Below, in pieces: positions 1 to 5,472 of a DNA stretch of 12,889 bases. Below the pieces are notes generated by a model that was not told the DNA's origin, did not search any database, and was given only the letters and a program-made list of their open reading frames with translations. A program made the position numbers and the translations under genes. Location of the stretch: positions 1 through 12,889 of the forward strand of contig UQRR01000062.1 of the NCBI GenBank assembly GCA_900543455.1. Direction: 5' to 3'. Position 1 is the stretch's first letter; every line of letters begins with the position of its first letter. The stretch is from an uncultured Dialister sp. Lineage in GTDB: Bacteria; Bacillota; Negativicutes; Veillonellales; Dialisteraceae.

Positions 1-99
1 CAGCTGTTCTGGCATTCGTTATCTCACATACGACGTTTCTCGCCGCTCAGGATGACGAAACGGGGCGATGCCCGAAAGTAAGTGGGTAGCAGGTTTCCC
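1..99 (-). repeat. Dispersed repeat module C, inverted copy
   Basis: Reverse complement of the module at 1570-1668. Positions 1-76 match 1593-1668 with a single mismatch, and a second matching block (TAGCAGGTTTCCC) lies at 87-99. The core contains GTCATCCTGAGC, a motif common in intergenic repeats of many bacteria (recalled knowledge). The window begins inside this element, so its true left end is not visible. Confidence 0.85.
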
Positions 100-123
100 G
101 TTTGAGAGTACCAAACGTCGCCC

Positions 124-181
124 GCCTGACCGCGAATAACAAAGATTTCTCGCTTACGCTCGAAATGACGATACGGGAATT
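124..181 (-). repeat. Dispersed repeat module B (CGTCATTTCGAGCG type), inverted copy
   Basis: On the minus strand this reads CGTATCGTCATTTCGAGCG, then a short palindromic core and GAGAAATCTTTG. Other copies begin near 10687 and at the right edge of the window (12870-12889). The core can form a small hairpin. No gene is visible here. Confidence 0.75.
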
Positions 182-182
182 T

Positions 183-249
183 CCTAGTCACTAGTCACTA
201 GTCACTCGAGACTCCTAATCCCTAGCCACTCATCCCTGCTTTCAAACTT
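183..249 (-). repeat. Heptamer array, module A, inverted copy
   Basis: Read on the minus strand, it starts AAGTTTGAAAGCAGGGATGA and continues as 7-bp units (GTGGCTA, GGGATTA), a 3-bp joint GGA, then more 7-bp units including three GTGACTA. The same order and the same GGA joint occur at 1707-1786, which indicates shared ancestry rather than chance low complexity. Confidence 0.85.
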
Positions 250-312
250 GTAGCGGCAGCGTCGCTGCAAAGTATATATTGCTCATTATACCATGTTCCC
301 CTTTCTCTCCTA

Positions 313-321
313 TGCTATAAT
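313..321 (+). promoter_or_regulatory. Extended -10 promoter of the UroD-like gene
   Basis: TGC followed by TATAAT (316-321) forms an extended -10 element. No good -35 hexamer lies 16-18 bp upstream. A transcript from here would begin near 328, downstream of the in-frame ATG at 322. This supports the later start at 364. Confidence 0.5.
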
Positions 322-363
322 ATGGCTAATCCCATGATTTCTTGTACAGAAAGGAGACCCTTT

Positions 364-1374
364 ATGAATAGAGAAGAACGAGTCAGAGCCGCCCTTGCCG
401 GCAAAGAAGTCGACCGCGTACCGGTCGCTGCCTGGATGCACCTCTCCGCATTCGACCAGGATCCGATTTCCCTTGCCGAGGCAGAAGTCGACCTCACAGA
501 AAAATATGACTTCGACTATATCAAAATGATGCCCTTCGGGCTATACAGCACGCAGGACTTTGGAAACCAGATCACCATCTACTGCGACGCACACAAAGAA
601 CCGATTGTGAAAAAATTCGCCATTCAGAGCGAAGAAGACTACGATGCTATCCGCGCCATTCCTGCCATTCAGGGTACCTACGGCAAACAGATCGAATTCG
701 CCCGCGAGCTCGCAAAACGCAGAAAAGCCGGCACGCCGATCATCCAGACCATCTTCTCGCCTTTCTCCACGCTGAAGAAAATGGCAGGCGATCGCCTGCT
801 CGAAGACATCAAGACCATCCCGAAAGCCGTGCACCATGCACTCGCTGCCATCACAGCGACCACGCTTGACTTCATCAGCTACAACATCGATGCCGGCGTC
901 GACGGCTTCTTCTTTGCCACGCAGAATGCCGTCCGCCCGATGCTTACCTCCACTGAATTTCAGGAATTCGGTGCATTCTATGACTTGCAGGTCATCCGTT
1001 CCTACGCAAAGAAAACCTGGTTCAATGTCGCTCACATCCATGGGGAAGACATTTATTTTCAGGAAATCGCAGACTACCCCATCAACTGCATCAACTGGCA
1101 TGACCGCCATACCTTCCCGTCTCTGGCAGAAGCCCGTGCCCTCACAGATAAATGCCTTTTAGCCGGCATCAAGTCTGCGCCTTACTTCGTAGACGGTGTC
1201 CTCAAGTATGACGACATCATCCTCGACGGGACACCGGAAGAAATCACAGCGCACGTCAAGGACGCCATCGCGCAGGTGGATGGCAAAGGCCTCATCCTGG
1301 GCCCCGGCTGCGTCGTCAATCCGTCAGCACAGGAAGAAAATCTCATGGCGCTCCGAAAAGCAGTAGAGCAATGA
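364..1374 (+). CDS. Uroporphyrinogen decarboxylase / corrinoid methyltransferase superfamily protein
   Basis: This 336-residue protein has the N-terminus typical of the UroD/MtaA superfamily (NREERVRAAL..KEVDRVPV), a TIM-barrel fold acting in the cytoplasm. Length fits the family. The start at 364 is chosen because AAAGGAG lies just upstream and the ATG at 322 sits on the promoter. It is probably not a true HemE. The C-terminal GPGC (C316) resembles the cysteine ligand of the zinc-dependent methylcobamide:coenzyme M methyltransferases. The usual H-x-C pair of those enzymes appears here as H224-I-H226. A role in methyl transfer or demethylation is plausible, but the substrate cannot be read from the sequence. 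The gene stands alone, with promoter and repeats upstream and no operon partner, and is bracketed by inverted copies of repeat module C. Confidence 0.85.
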   Translation: MNREERVRAALAGKEVDRVPVAAWMHLSAFDQDPISLAEAEVDLTEKYDFDYIKMMPFGLYSTQDFGNQITIYCDAHKEPIVKKFAIQSEEDYDAIRAIPAIQGTYGKQIEFARELAKRRKAGTPIIQTIFSPFSTLKKMAGDRLLEDIKTIPKAVHHALAAITATTLDFISYNIDAGVDGFFFATQNAVRPMLTSTEFQEFGAFYDLQVIRSYAKKTWFNVAHIHGEDIYFQEIADYPINCINWHDRHTFPSLAEARALTDKCLLAGIKSAPYFVDGVLKYDDIILDGTPEEITAHVKDAIAQVDGKGLILGPGCVVNPSAQEENLMALRKAVEQ

Positions 1375-1380
1375 GAGTAA

Positions 1381-1476
1381 CCAGGGATTAGGGATTAGGA
1401 GTGACTGGTGACTAGTGACTAGTGACTGGTGACTAGTGACTGGTAGCTAGGGATTAGTGGCTAGGGATTAGGAACT
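1381..1476 (+). repeat. Heptamer array
   Basis: About thirteen tandem 7-bp units start seven bases after the UroD-like stop codon. Two GGGATTA units are followed by the 3-bp joint GGA, a run of GTGACTA/GTGACTG, then GTAGCTA, GGGATTA, GTGGCTA and GGGATTA. Register is kept at 7 bp on each side of the joint. Confidence 0.9.
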
Positions 1477-1523
1477 ATTAGACATCCGATCATTAATCTT
1501 TCATACCATAGTCACCCCTATCC

Positions 1524-1557
1524 GCCCCTACGGGGCACCTTCCCCTAGAGGGGAAGG
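1524..1557. repeat. Two short perfect hairpins in the intergenic region
   Basis: GCCCC-TA-CGGGGC (around 1524-1536) is followed by CCTTCCCC-TAGA-GGGGAAGG (1538-1557). Neither is followed by a T-run, so they are more likely repeat palindromes than intrinsic terminators. They could still slow transcription leaving the UroD-like gene. Confidence 0.6.
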
Positions 1558-1569
1558 CTGGCGATACAA

Positions 1570-1668
1570 GGGAAACCTGCTATCAAGAGACCTTCGGGCA
1601 TCGCCCCGTTTCGTCATCCTGAGCGGCGAGAAACGTCGTAGGTGAGATAACGAATGCCAGAACAGCTG
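1570..1668 (+). repeat. Dispersed repeat module C, direct copy
   Basis: Partner of 1-99 in inverted orientation; the inner 76 bp differ at one position. Together the two copies bracket the UroD-like gene. GTCGAAGGATCTCG follows at about 1677-1690, matching the other end of the common GTCATCCTGAGC...GAAGGATCTC repeat type. Confidence 0.85.
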
Positions 1669-1706
1669 CGACCTGAGTCGAAGGATCTCGGCGAAGCCGC
1701 CACCAC

Positions 1707-1786
1707 AAGTTTGAAAGCAGGGATGAGTAGCTAGGGATTAGGGATTGGGGATTAGGAGTGACTGGTGACTGGTGACTAGTGACTTA
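1707..1786 (+). repeat. Heptamer array, module A
   Basis: Starts AAGTTTGAAAGCAGGGATGA, then GTAGCTA, GGGATTA, GGGATTG and GGGATTA, the GGA joint, and four GTGACTN units. The order of blocks matches the inverted copy at 183-249. Confidence 0.9.
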
Positions 1787-1793
1787 AATACCG

Positions 1794-1930
1794 CCTTCGG
1801 GCATCGCCCTATTTATACTCTGCGGCGAAGCCGCCACCTTCATTCCTAATTCCGCATTCCTAATTCCTAATTTATGCGAAGCTTTCATCCCCGATCAAAG
1901 GGCGGCACGCCCCCGGGCTAACCCTGAACC
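1794..1930 (+). repeat. Mosaic of repeat modules, including module E and an ATTCCTA heptamer array
   Basis: CCTTCGGGCATCGCCC at 1794-1809 repeats the motif at 1591-1606, and GGCGAAGCCGCCACC occurs both here and near 1690. Tandem 7-bp units of ATTCCTA type follow (about 1842-1873). Then comes module E (about 1878-1930, with CTTTCATCCCC, ATCAAAGGGC and ACCCTGAACC), which recurs near 11108-11153 and, inverted, at 12721-12779. No gene is seen in 1375-1936. Confidence 0.8.
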
Positions 1931-1936
1931 CCACTC

Positions 1937-1975
1937 AAAAACCGCTGTCCGAAACCATTCGGACAGCGGTTTTTT
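1937..1975 (-). terminator. Bidirectional intrinsic terminator of the symporter gene
   Basis: The stem ACCGCTGTCCGAA / TTCGGACAGCGGT has a 4-base loop and is flanked by A-runs and T-runs. It starts right after the symporter stop codon on the minus strand and could also stop transcripts arriving from the plus strand. Confidence 0.9.
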
Positions 1976-3256
1976 CTATTCGTGATTCAATTTCCCTTTC
2001 AGATCATGATCCGTCATCGCGCAGACGCAGGAGTCAGACCAGACATTCTCTGCCGTCTCGATCATATCGATGATGGTGTAGATCGGAAGGATGAGCCCCA
2101 TGATGCCGATCGGCGCGCCGATGCCGCTCATGAGAGAGAGCGTCAGGAAATAGCATCCCATCGGTACGCCCGCATTGCCGACAGCGGCGAGTACTGCGAC
2201 GATGAGCCATGTGAGCATGGTCGTCATCGAAAGCTCAATCCCCGCATTCTGCATGACGAAGAGCGAAGTGATCAGTATGAAGGCTGCGCATCCGTTCATG
2301 TTGATGGTCGTGCAGATCGGAAGTACGAAGCGGGAAACCGCTGGATCTGCCTTTAGATTCTTCTCCGCCGAGGCCAGCGTGACCGGGAGTGTGCCTGCCG
2401 AGCTCTTGGTGAAGAGAGCGACTGCAATGGCAGGAGACATTTTCTTGAAAACATCGATCGGATTCAGTCCGCGAGCCAAGAGGAAGAGCGGCAGGACGAG
2501 GAAGAACTGGATCCCGTTGCTGGCCATGATGACTAGCGTGTATTTCCCGAGCGCCCCTACGATGACGCCTGCTTCGATCTGGGCAGAGAGCTGACCGGCA
2601 AAAGCCAGAATGCCGACAGGAAGAATGGCGAGAAGCGCTTTGATCAGCGTAAAGAGAAGCTCCTGAAAACCAAGGATGCCCTTCAGGAGGACTTCGCGAT
2701 TCTCCGTCTTCGGCATGAAGGCAAGCCCGAGACCGAAGGAGGCTGCGATCAGCATGACAGCAAGTACATTGCCGGACAGGAATGGCTGCAGAATGTTATT
2801 CGGGATGACATTCAAGATGTGGTCATAGTATGTGACCGTTCCCAGCTTCTGCGGCACGCTCGAAGCCCCTGCACTCGCCAGATCCGTCGGCAGATTCCCC
2901 GGTGTCACCCAGAGATACATCGCAAGCCCGATACCTGCCGCAAAGACGGTGGTGAGAAGCGTGTAGACAACCGCGTGTGCAAAAATGCGACCGGTTTCCT
3001 TCTTGCCGCCGAGAGCAGCCAGTGTCGTAATGACAGCGAGCGCGATCGTCGGTACCGCGATGAACTGGAACAAACGGGTGAATACCGTCGCGATAAAATT
3101 AAAGAGCTCATTCAAAGGCTTGATCCCAAGCCAACCAAGGGCAGCCCCCACGACCAATGCCAGAATCCAGAGAACAAACTGCCGTCCCTGCTTCTTGGTC
3201 TGGTGCTCTTTCAGCACGCTCTGTGCTAAGTTTTTGACATCCTCATTTTTATTCAT
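1976..3256 (-). CDS. Dicarboxylate/amino acid:cation symporter (DAACS family)
   Basis: A 426-residue inner-membrane carrier that takes up an acidic, neutral or sulfur-containing amino acid, or a dicarboxylate, with Na+ or H+. Family hallmarks are visible: hydrophobic helices from about residue 27 on, the reentrant-loop motif SSAGTLP (285-291), the cation-site motif INMNG (318-322), NAGVP (361-365) and a late DMIETAENVWSD block (397-408). The length is normal. GGAGGAAATTGAT precedes the ATG at 3256. The stop codon runs directly into a terminator, so the gene is monocistronic. A T-box leader about 260 bp upstream on the same strand suggests control by uncharged tRNA. If its specifier is UGC, a cystine/cysteine carrier (TcyP-like) becomes attractive, although the protein sequence alone does not separate cystine, serine/threonine and glutamate types. 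Confidence 0.9.
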   Translation of the reverse strand: MNKNEDVKNLAQSVLKEHQTKKQGRQFVLWILALVVGAALGWLGIKPLNELFNFIATVFTRLFQFIAVPTIALAVITTLAALGGKKETGRIFAHAVVYTLLTTVFAAGIGLAMYLWVTPGNLPTDLASAGASSVPQKLGTVTYYDHILNVIPNNILQPFLSGNVLAVMLIAASFGLGLAFMPKTENREVLLKGILGFQELLFTLIKALLAILPVGILAFAGQLSAQIEAGVIVGALGKYTLVIMASNGIQFFLVLPLFLLARGLNPIDVFKKMSPAIAVALFTKSSAGTLPVTLASAEKNLKADPAVSRFVLPICTTINMNGCAAFILITSLFVMQNAGIELSMTTMLTWLIVAVLAAVGNAGVPMGCYFLTLSLMSGIGAPIGIMGLILPIYTIIDMIETAENVWSDSCVCAMTDHDLKGKLNHE

Positions 3257-3309
3257 ATCAATTTCCTCCTTTAGTCATAACCGAGTAGCCCATGAGGCGT
3301 GCTGTTGGA

Positions 3310-3348
3310 AAGAGGTTCAATGGGTTCTGTAGGTTCTACAGGTTCAAC
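3310..3348 (-). repeat. 9-bp tandem repeat (module D), inverted copy
   Basis: On the minus strand four 9-bp units of form NNNGAACCY end in CTTTC. The same architecture occurs on the plus strand at 11061-11100. It lies in the symporter leader, 54 bp or more upstream of the start codon. Confidence 0.8.
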
Positions 3349-3377
3349 GGGGATGATGCCCCAAAGTAGTATTCAAA

Positions 3378-3460
3378 TCACTAATCGCCAGTCACCAGGC
3401 ACTTTGCGCCCCTAATCCCTAGCTACTAATCCCTAGCCACTCATCCCTGCTTTCAAACTT
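3378..3460 (-). repeat. Heptamer array, module A, inverted copy
   Basis: On the minus strand it begins AAGTTTGAAAGCAGGGATGA, then GTGGCTA, GGGATTA, GTAGCTA and GGGATTA. Next comes GGGGCGCA, also present at 10666-10673, and then weaker 7-bp units (GTGACTG, GCGATTA). It sits between the T-box terminator and the symporter gene and would be part of the read-through transcript. Confidence 0.85.
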
Positions 3461-3512
3461 TTCATACGCGCGCAGTATAAAAAGCCATGCACTCTCAGCC
3501 CATTTCAGGCAA

Positions 3513-3547
3513 TAAAAAAGCCCTTCCTCCCCCATGGGACGAAAGAC
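3513..3547 (-). terminator. Terminator of the T-box leader
   Basis: On the minus strand GTCTTTC-G-TCCC, loop ATGG, then GGGA-G-GAAGGGC pair with one internal G/G mismatch and several G-U pairs, followed by six T residues. Its 5' arm (CTTTCGTCCC) is the conserved sequence next to T-box antiterminators, so it fits the expression-platform role. Confidence 0.75.
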
Positions 3548-3764
3548 TCGTGATTCTCACCCAATTTCACCGCTGCGTCACCGCATCGGCCTCTCTAAGT
3601 CCAAGCAGACTCTGATCCTGTAACGGGAATCCCCGGAAGAGCCTACTTCATTTCGGTCTCCTGGCTCTGAAACGCACTTCAGCAAAGTTTCTCTGTCCGC
3701 TTGCACTGTCCGGACTCGCTAAGAGAAGAAATCCCTGCGTACTCTTTTTCTTCATCGCTTATTG
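3513..3764 (-). promoter_or_regulatory. T-box riboswitch leader (probable Cys specifier)
   Basis: Read on the minus strand, the parts appear in canonical order. GATGAAGAAAAAGAGTA is the K-turn/loop-E strand of stem I. GTCCG...CGGAC is the stem I apical helix with a CAGTGCAAG-like loop. GAA is followed by the specifier loop and TCAGAG. AGTAGGCTCTTCC and CCCGTTAC are typical of the stem II/IIA-B pseudoknot region. GAGAGGCCGATGCG precedes the antiterminator, and AATTGGGTGAGAATCACGAG occupies the T-box position before a terminator. By analogy with known leaders (GAA, one base, then the triplet), the specifier is TGC at 3674-3676; GTG is the next alternative. The T-box itself departs from consensus GGGTGGNACCACG by one inserted base and a C-to-T change. 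Confidence 0.75.
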
Positions 3765-3769
3765 GACAT

Positions 3770-3798
3770 ACTATAGCATGAATAAAGGAATGTGTCAA
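3770..3798 (-). promoter_or_regulatory. Sigma-A promoter of the T-box leader
   Basis: TTGACA (3793-3798) and TATAGT (3770-3775) are separated by exactly 17 bp on the minus strand. The predicted start is near 3763, just before the first T-box stem. Confidence 0.85.
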
Positions 3799-3818
3799 AT
3801 TTCTCTAAAAAAAATCCC

Positions 3819-3857
3819 AGGGAAACGCTGATTCAATCGCAGAATCTGTGTTTCCCT
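3819..3857. repeat. Short copy of the AGGGAAAC...GTTTCCCT palindromic element
   Basis: A 39-bp copy with both ends of the longer element at 4981-5143: the left end AGGGAAACGCTGATTCAATC, then GCAGA, then CTGTGTTTCCCT. The centre is missing, consistent with an internally deleted or minimal form. It lies about 150 bp upstream of mscL. Confidence 0.75.
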
Positions 3858-4010
3858 AAAAAGCAAGTATCTCTTTCCTCTGTGTCCCCCATGTCAGGGT
3901 CTCTCCTTTTGGGCGATTCGCTATTTTTATACTCTTCCCAACGTTCCTTCACTTATGATAAGATATGGAAAATAATCTTTTTATTTCTTTTAGAAAGGAG
4001 ACGTTCCCTC

Positions 4011-4439
4011 ATGGGTATGCTCAAAGAATTCAAAGACTTTGCCCTTCGCGGCAATGTGGTAGACATGGCAGTCGGTGTCGTCATCGGCGCTGCGTTCGGA
4101 AAAATCGTTTCTTCCCTGGTCAGCAATGTCATCATGCCCCCGCTGGGCTACCTTCTGGGCGGTATCGATTTCTCCAGCCTTTTCATCACCTTAGGCGGCA
4201 CTCCGGTCTCCACGCTCGCAGAAGCGAAAGAGCTCGGCGTCCCGGTCATCGCCTATGGAGAATTTCTGAATGCAGTCATTGATTTCCTGATCATTGCTTT
4301 CGTCATCTTTATCGCCATCAAGCAGATCAATCATTTCTTCCCGAAAGCTCCGCCAAAGGAAATCAGAAAGTGCCCCTACTGCAAAGAAGCGATCGCAGAT
4401 GATGCGACCCGTTGCCCGCACTGCACAGCACAGCTCTGA
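4011..4439 (+). CDS. mscL: Large-conductance mechanosensitive channel MscL with C-terminal zinc ribbon
   Basis: This 142-residue inner-membrane channel opens under membrane tension during hypo-osmotic shock and releases solutes. The N-terminus (LKEFKDFALRGNVVDMAVGV) is the classic MscL helix and TM1, with the pore-lining glycine-rich stretch VGVVIGAAFGKIV and the conserved MPPLG after TM1. TM2 covers about residues 86-104. The tail carries C121-P-Y-C124 and C135-P-H-C138, a small zinc-ribbon-like module seen in a subset of Gram-positive MscL proteins. Start 4011 follows GAAAGGAG by 10 bases; a longer frame reaching back to 3792 crosses a repeat and is not credible. No strong promoter is evident; a TATGAT near 3954 lacks a -35 partner. 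Two tandem terminators follow. Confidence 0.95.
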   Translation: MGMLKEFKDFALRGNVVDMAVGVVIGAAFGKIVSSLVSNVIMPPLGYLLGGIDFSSLFITLGGTPVSTLAEAKELGVPVIAYGEFLNAVIDFLIIAFVIFIAIKQINHFFPKAPPKEIRKCPYCKEAIADDATRCPHCTAQL

Positions 4440-4457
4440 AACGTCTCTTTCGCCAGC

Positions 4458-4503
4458 AAAGGCGGTGTGACAAAAACTGTATGTTTTGTCACACCGCCTT
4501 TTT
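4458..4503 (+). terminator. mscL terminator
   Basis: A long perfect stem (AAAGGCGGTGTGACAAAA with its complement) encloses an 8-base loop and ends in a T-run, 19 bp after the mscL stop. Confidence 0.93.
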
Positions 4504-4528
4504 ACATTCGCTTTCCCTATGAAACGCC

Positions 4529-4635
4529 TAAAGCCTCCCCGAAGGGAGGCTTTTTAGAGGTGTTTGGAGTTGTTGAGAAAGATTTGTAACAATGAGTGGA
4601 ATCATCACGGCCAATGGTGATTTCCTTTTGTTTAC
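4529..4635 (-). ncRNA. Candidate small RNA
   Basis: A near-perfect promoter (4642-4670) points into about 107 bases that encode no credible protein on the minus strand. The predicted RNA begins with a hairpin (GGAAATCAC pairing with GTGATGATTCC). A mostly unstructured A/C/U-rich stretch follows, then the CCTCCC/GGGAGG hairpin. This layout is typical of small regulatory RNAs. The 3' end is uncertain because few T residues follow the hairpin in this direction; the transcript could extend antisense to the mscL 3' end. Confidence 0.35.
4530..4555 (+). terminator. Second terminator downstream of mscL
   Basis: AAAGCCTCCC-CGAA-GGGAGGCTTTTT is a compact perfect hairpin with five T residues on the plus strand. 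In the minus direction only three T residues follow, so it would be a weaker stop for transcripts coming from 4635. Confidence 0.85.
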
Positions 4636-4641
4636 GATTCT

Positions 4642-4670
4642 ATATTACCTCAAATCGTCCCCATTGTCAA
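4642..4670 (-). promoter_or_regulatory. Strong sigma-A promoter without an assigned gene
   Basis: TTGACA (4665-4670) and TAATAT (4642-4647) are separated by 17 bp on the minus strand. It lies downstream of rubredoxin and transcribes away from it, with no protein gene before the mscL terminators. Confidence 0.7.
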
Positions 4671-4706
4671 GTATTGTTTATTGCTTCCGAAAACAATAAT
4701 TAACAA

Positions 4707-4871
4707 TTATCCTTCGTAAACTTCAAATTCATCCTTGCCGGCGCCGCAGACCGGGCATACATAGTCTGCCGGCAGATCTTCAAACTTGGTTCCCGGGGCG
4801 ATGCCATTGTCCGGATCACCTTTGGCTTCATCGTAAATCCATCCGCATACAGTGCATACATACTTTTTCAT
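4707..4871 (-). CDS. Rubredoxin
   Basis: A 54-residue cytoplasmic electron carrier with one iron held by four cysteines. Both binding pairs are visible: C6-T-V-C9-G and C39-P-V-C42-G. The typical core also follows (WIYDEAKGDPDNGIAPGT, F, LP..YVCPVCG, K..FE). Length is standard for the family. AAAGGAGGG lies just upstream of the ATG at 4871. It stands alone. In anaerobes rubredoxins commonly pass electrons to rubrerythrin, superoxide reductase or flavodiiron proteins in oxygen defence, but no partner gene is in the window. A palindromic element sits 110 bp upstream and no convincing promoter was found between them. Confidence 0.96.
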   Translation of the reverse strand: MKKYVCTVCGWIYDEAKGDPDNGIAPGTKFEDLPADYVCPVCGAGKDEFEVYEG

Positions 4872-4980
4872 AGTCGTTCCCTCCTTTGGGAAAACTCACA
4901 GGAAGGCCGCATGTCGGCTTCCCTGTAGGAAGGAAATGTCGGTGCGACCGCAGCTTGTGATTTGGCAAGAGTGAAATCCT

Positions 4981-5143
4981 AGGGAAACGCTGATTCAATC
5001 GCAGAGTCAGATTCTACAAGAATTTTTATACATAGCTTCGTCATAGCCTTCCTTAAATAGCTCGCTATTCGCGTCAGGCGATTCCTCGCTATGCATAAAA
5101 ATTCAAGAGTAAAATCTGACAACGATTGAATCAGTGTTTCCCT
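4981..5143. repeat. Long palindromic MITE-like element
   Basis: 163 bp bounded by AGGGAAACGCTGATTCAATC and the inverted GATTGAATCAGTGTTTCCCT (one mismatch). The palindrome continues inward: GTCAGATT, then AATTTTTATACATAGC on the left, against GCTATGCATAAAAATT and AATCTGAC on the right. It could fold into one long hairpin. It encodes no transposase. No clear target duplication is visible. A second right-end-like sequence (GGATCCGTATTTCCCT, ending at 5168) follows directly and may be a relic of another copy. Confidence 0.8.
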
Positions 5144-5277
5144 GGAGCGATCGGATCCGTATTTCCCTTCTTTCTATATTTACATTTCTCTATATATCAT
5201 TATATCACAATATTCAAATAGTTCAATATCGAATGATACGTTTTTTCCCTTTCCAAAAGTCTTCTCCTCATCCCCCA

Positions 5278-5306
5278 TTGACCAAAAGGTTCCGACCTTA
5301 TATAAT
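5278..5306 (+). promoter_or_regulatory. tRNA-Leu promoter
   Basis: TTGACC (5278-5283) and TATAAT (5301-5306) are separated by 17 bp. The predicted start at about 5313 is some ten bases before the tRNA 5' end. Confidence 0.85.
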
Positions 5307-5322
5307 AGGTATCGCAAGCCAT

Positions 5323-5406
5323 GCGAGCGTGGCGGAATTGGTAGACGCACAGGATTTAGGATCCTGCGCCTTGTGCATGGGGGTTCGAGTCCCTTCGCTC
5401 GCACCA
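5323..5406 (+). tRNA. tRNA-Leu (anticodon TAG)
   Basis: The acceptor arm GCGAGCG (5323-5329) pairs with CGCTCGC (5396-5402), with discriminator A and an encoded CCA (5404-5406). The anticodon stem CAGGA/TCCTG encloses TTTAGGA, giving anticodon TAG at 5357-5359, which reads CTA and other CTN codons. The D-loop GGTAGACGC, the variable arm and the T-arm GGGGTTCGAGTCCC are all present, as expected of a class II tRNA. The gene is a single-tRNA unit with its own promoter and terminator. Confidence 0.97.
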
Positions 5407-5408
5407 AA

Positions 5409-5439
5409 AAAAGCACTGTGGATCTCACAGTGCTTTTTT
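5409..5439 (+). terminator. Bidirectional terminator shared by tRNA-Leu and the alcohol dehydrogenase
   Basis: The stem AGCACTGTG / CACAGTGCT with a 5-base loop has A and T runs on both sides. It lies right after the tRNA CCA end and 34 bp beyond the convergent dehydrogenase stop codon. Confidence 0.93.
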
Positions 5440-5472
5440 ATTGGCAGTCACCTTTTCGCTAAAGCCGATCTC

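Noticed and set aside
3513..3764. Cobalamin riboswitch reading of the symporter leader (AGCCAGGAGACC resembles a B12 box)
   Set aside because: The other conserved blocks of the cobalamin riboswitch are missing, whereas T-box elements occur in the right order.
3792..4010. N-terminal extension of mscL to a GTG at 3792 (215-residue frame)
   Set aside because: It runs through a palindromic repeat, has no ribosome site and no MscL-like sequence; the ATG at 4011 has both a ribosome site and the conserved N-terminus.
4540..4625. Short minus-strand frame (GTG/ATG start near 4608) as a leader peptide
   Set aside because: The ribosome-like AAAGGA is too far from the start, and the frame reads through the hairpin; a non-coding RNA fits better.
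5195..5240. AT-rich imperfect palindrome (ATATTCAAAT / AGTTCAATAT) as an ArsR-type operator
   Set aside because: Only about 7 of 10 positions match between half-sites, and the next gene is a constitutive-looking tRNA unit.
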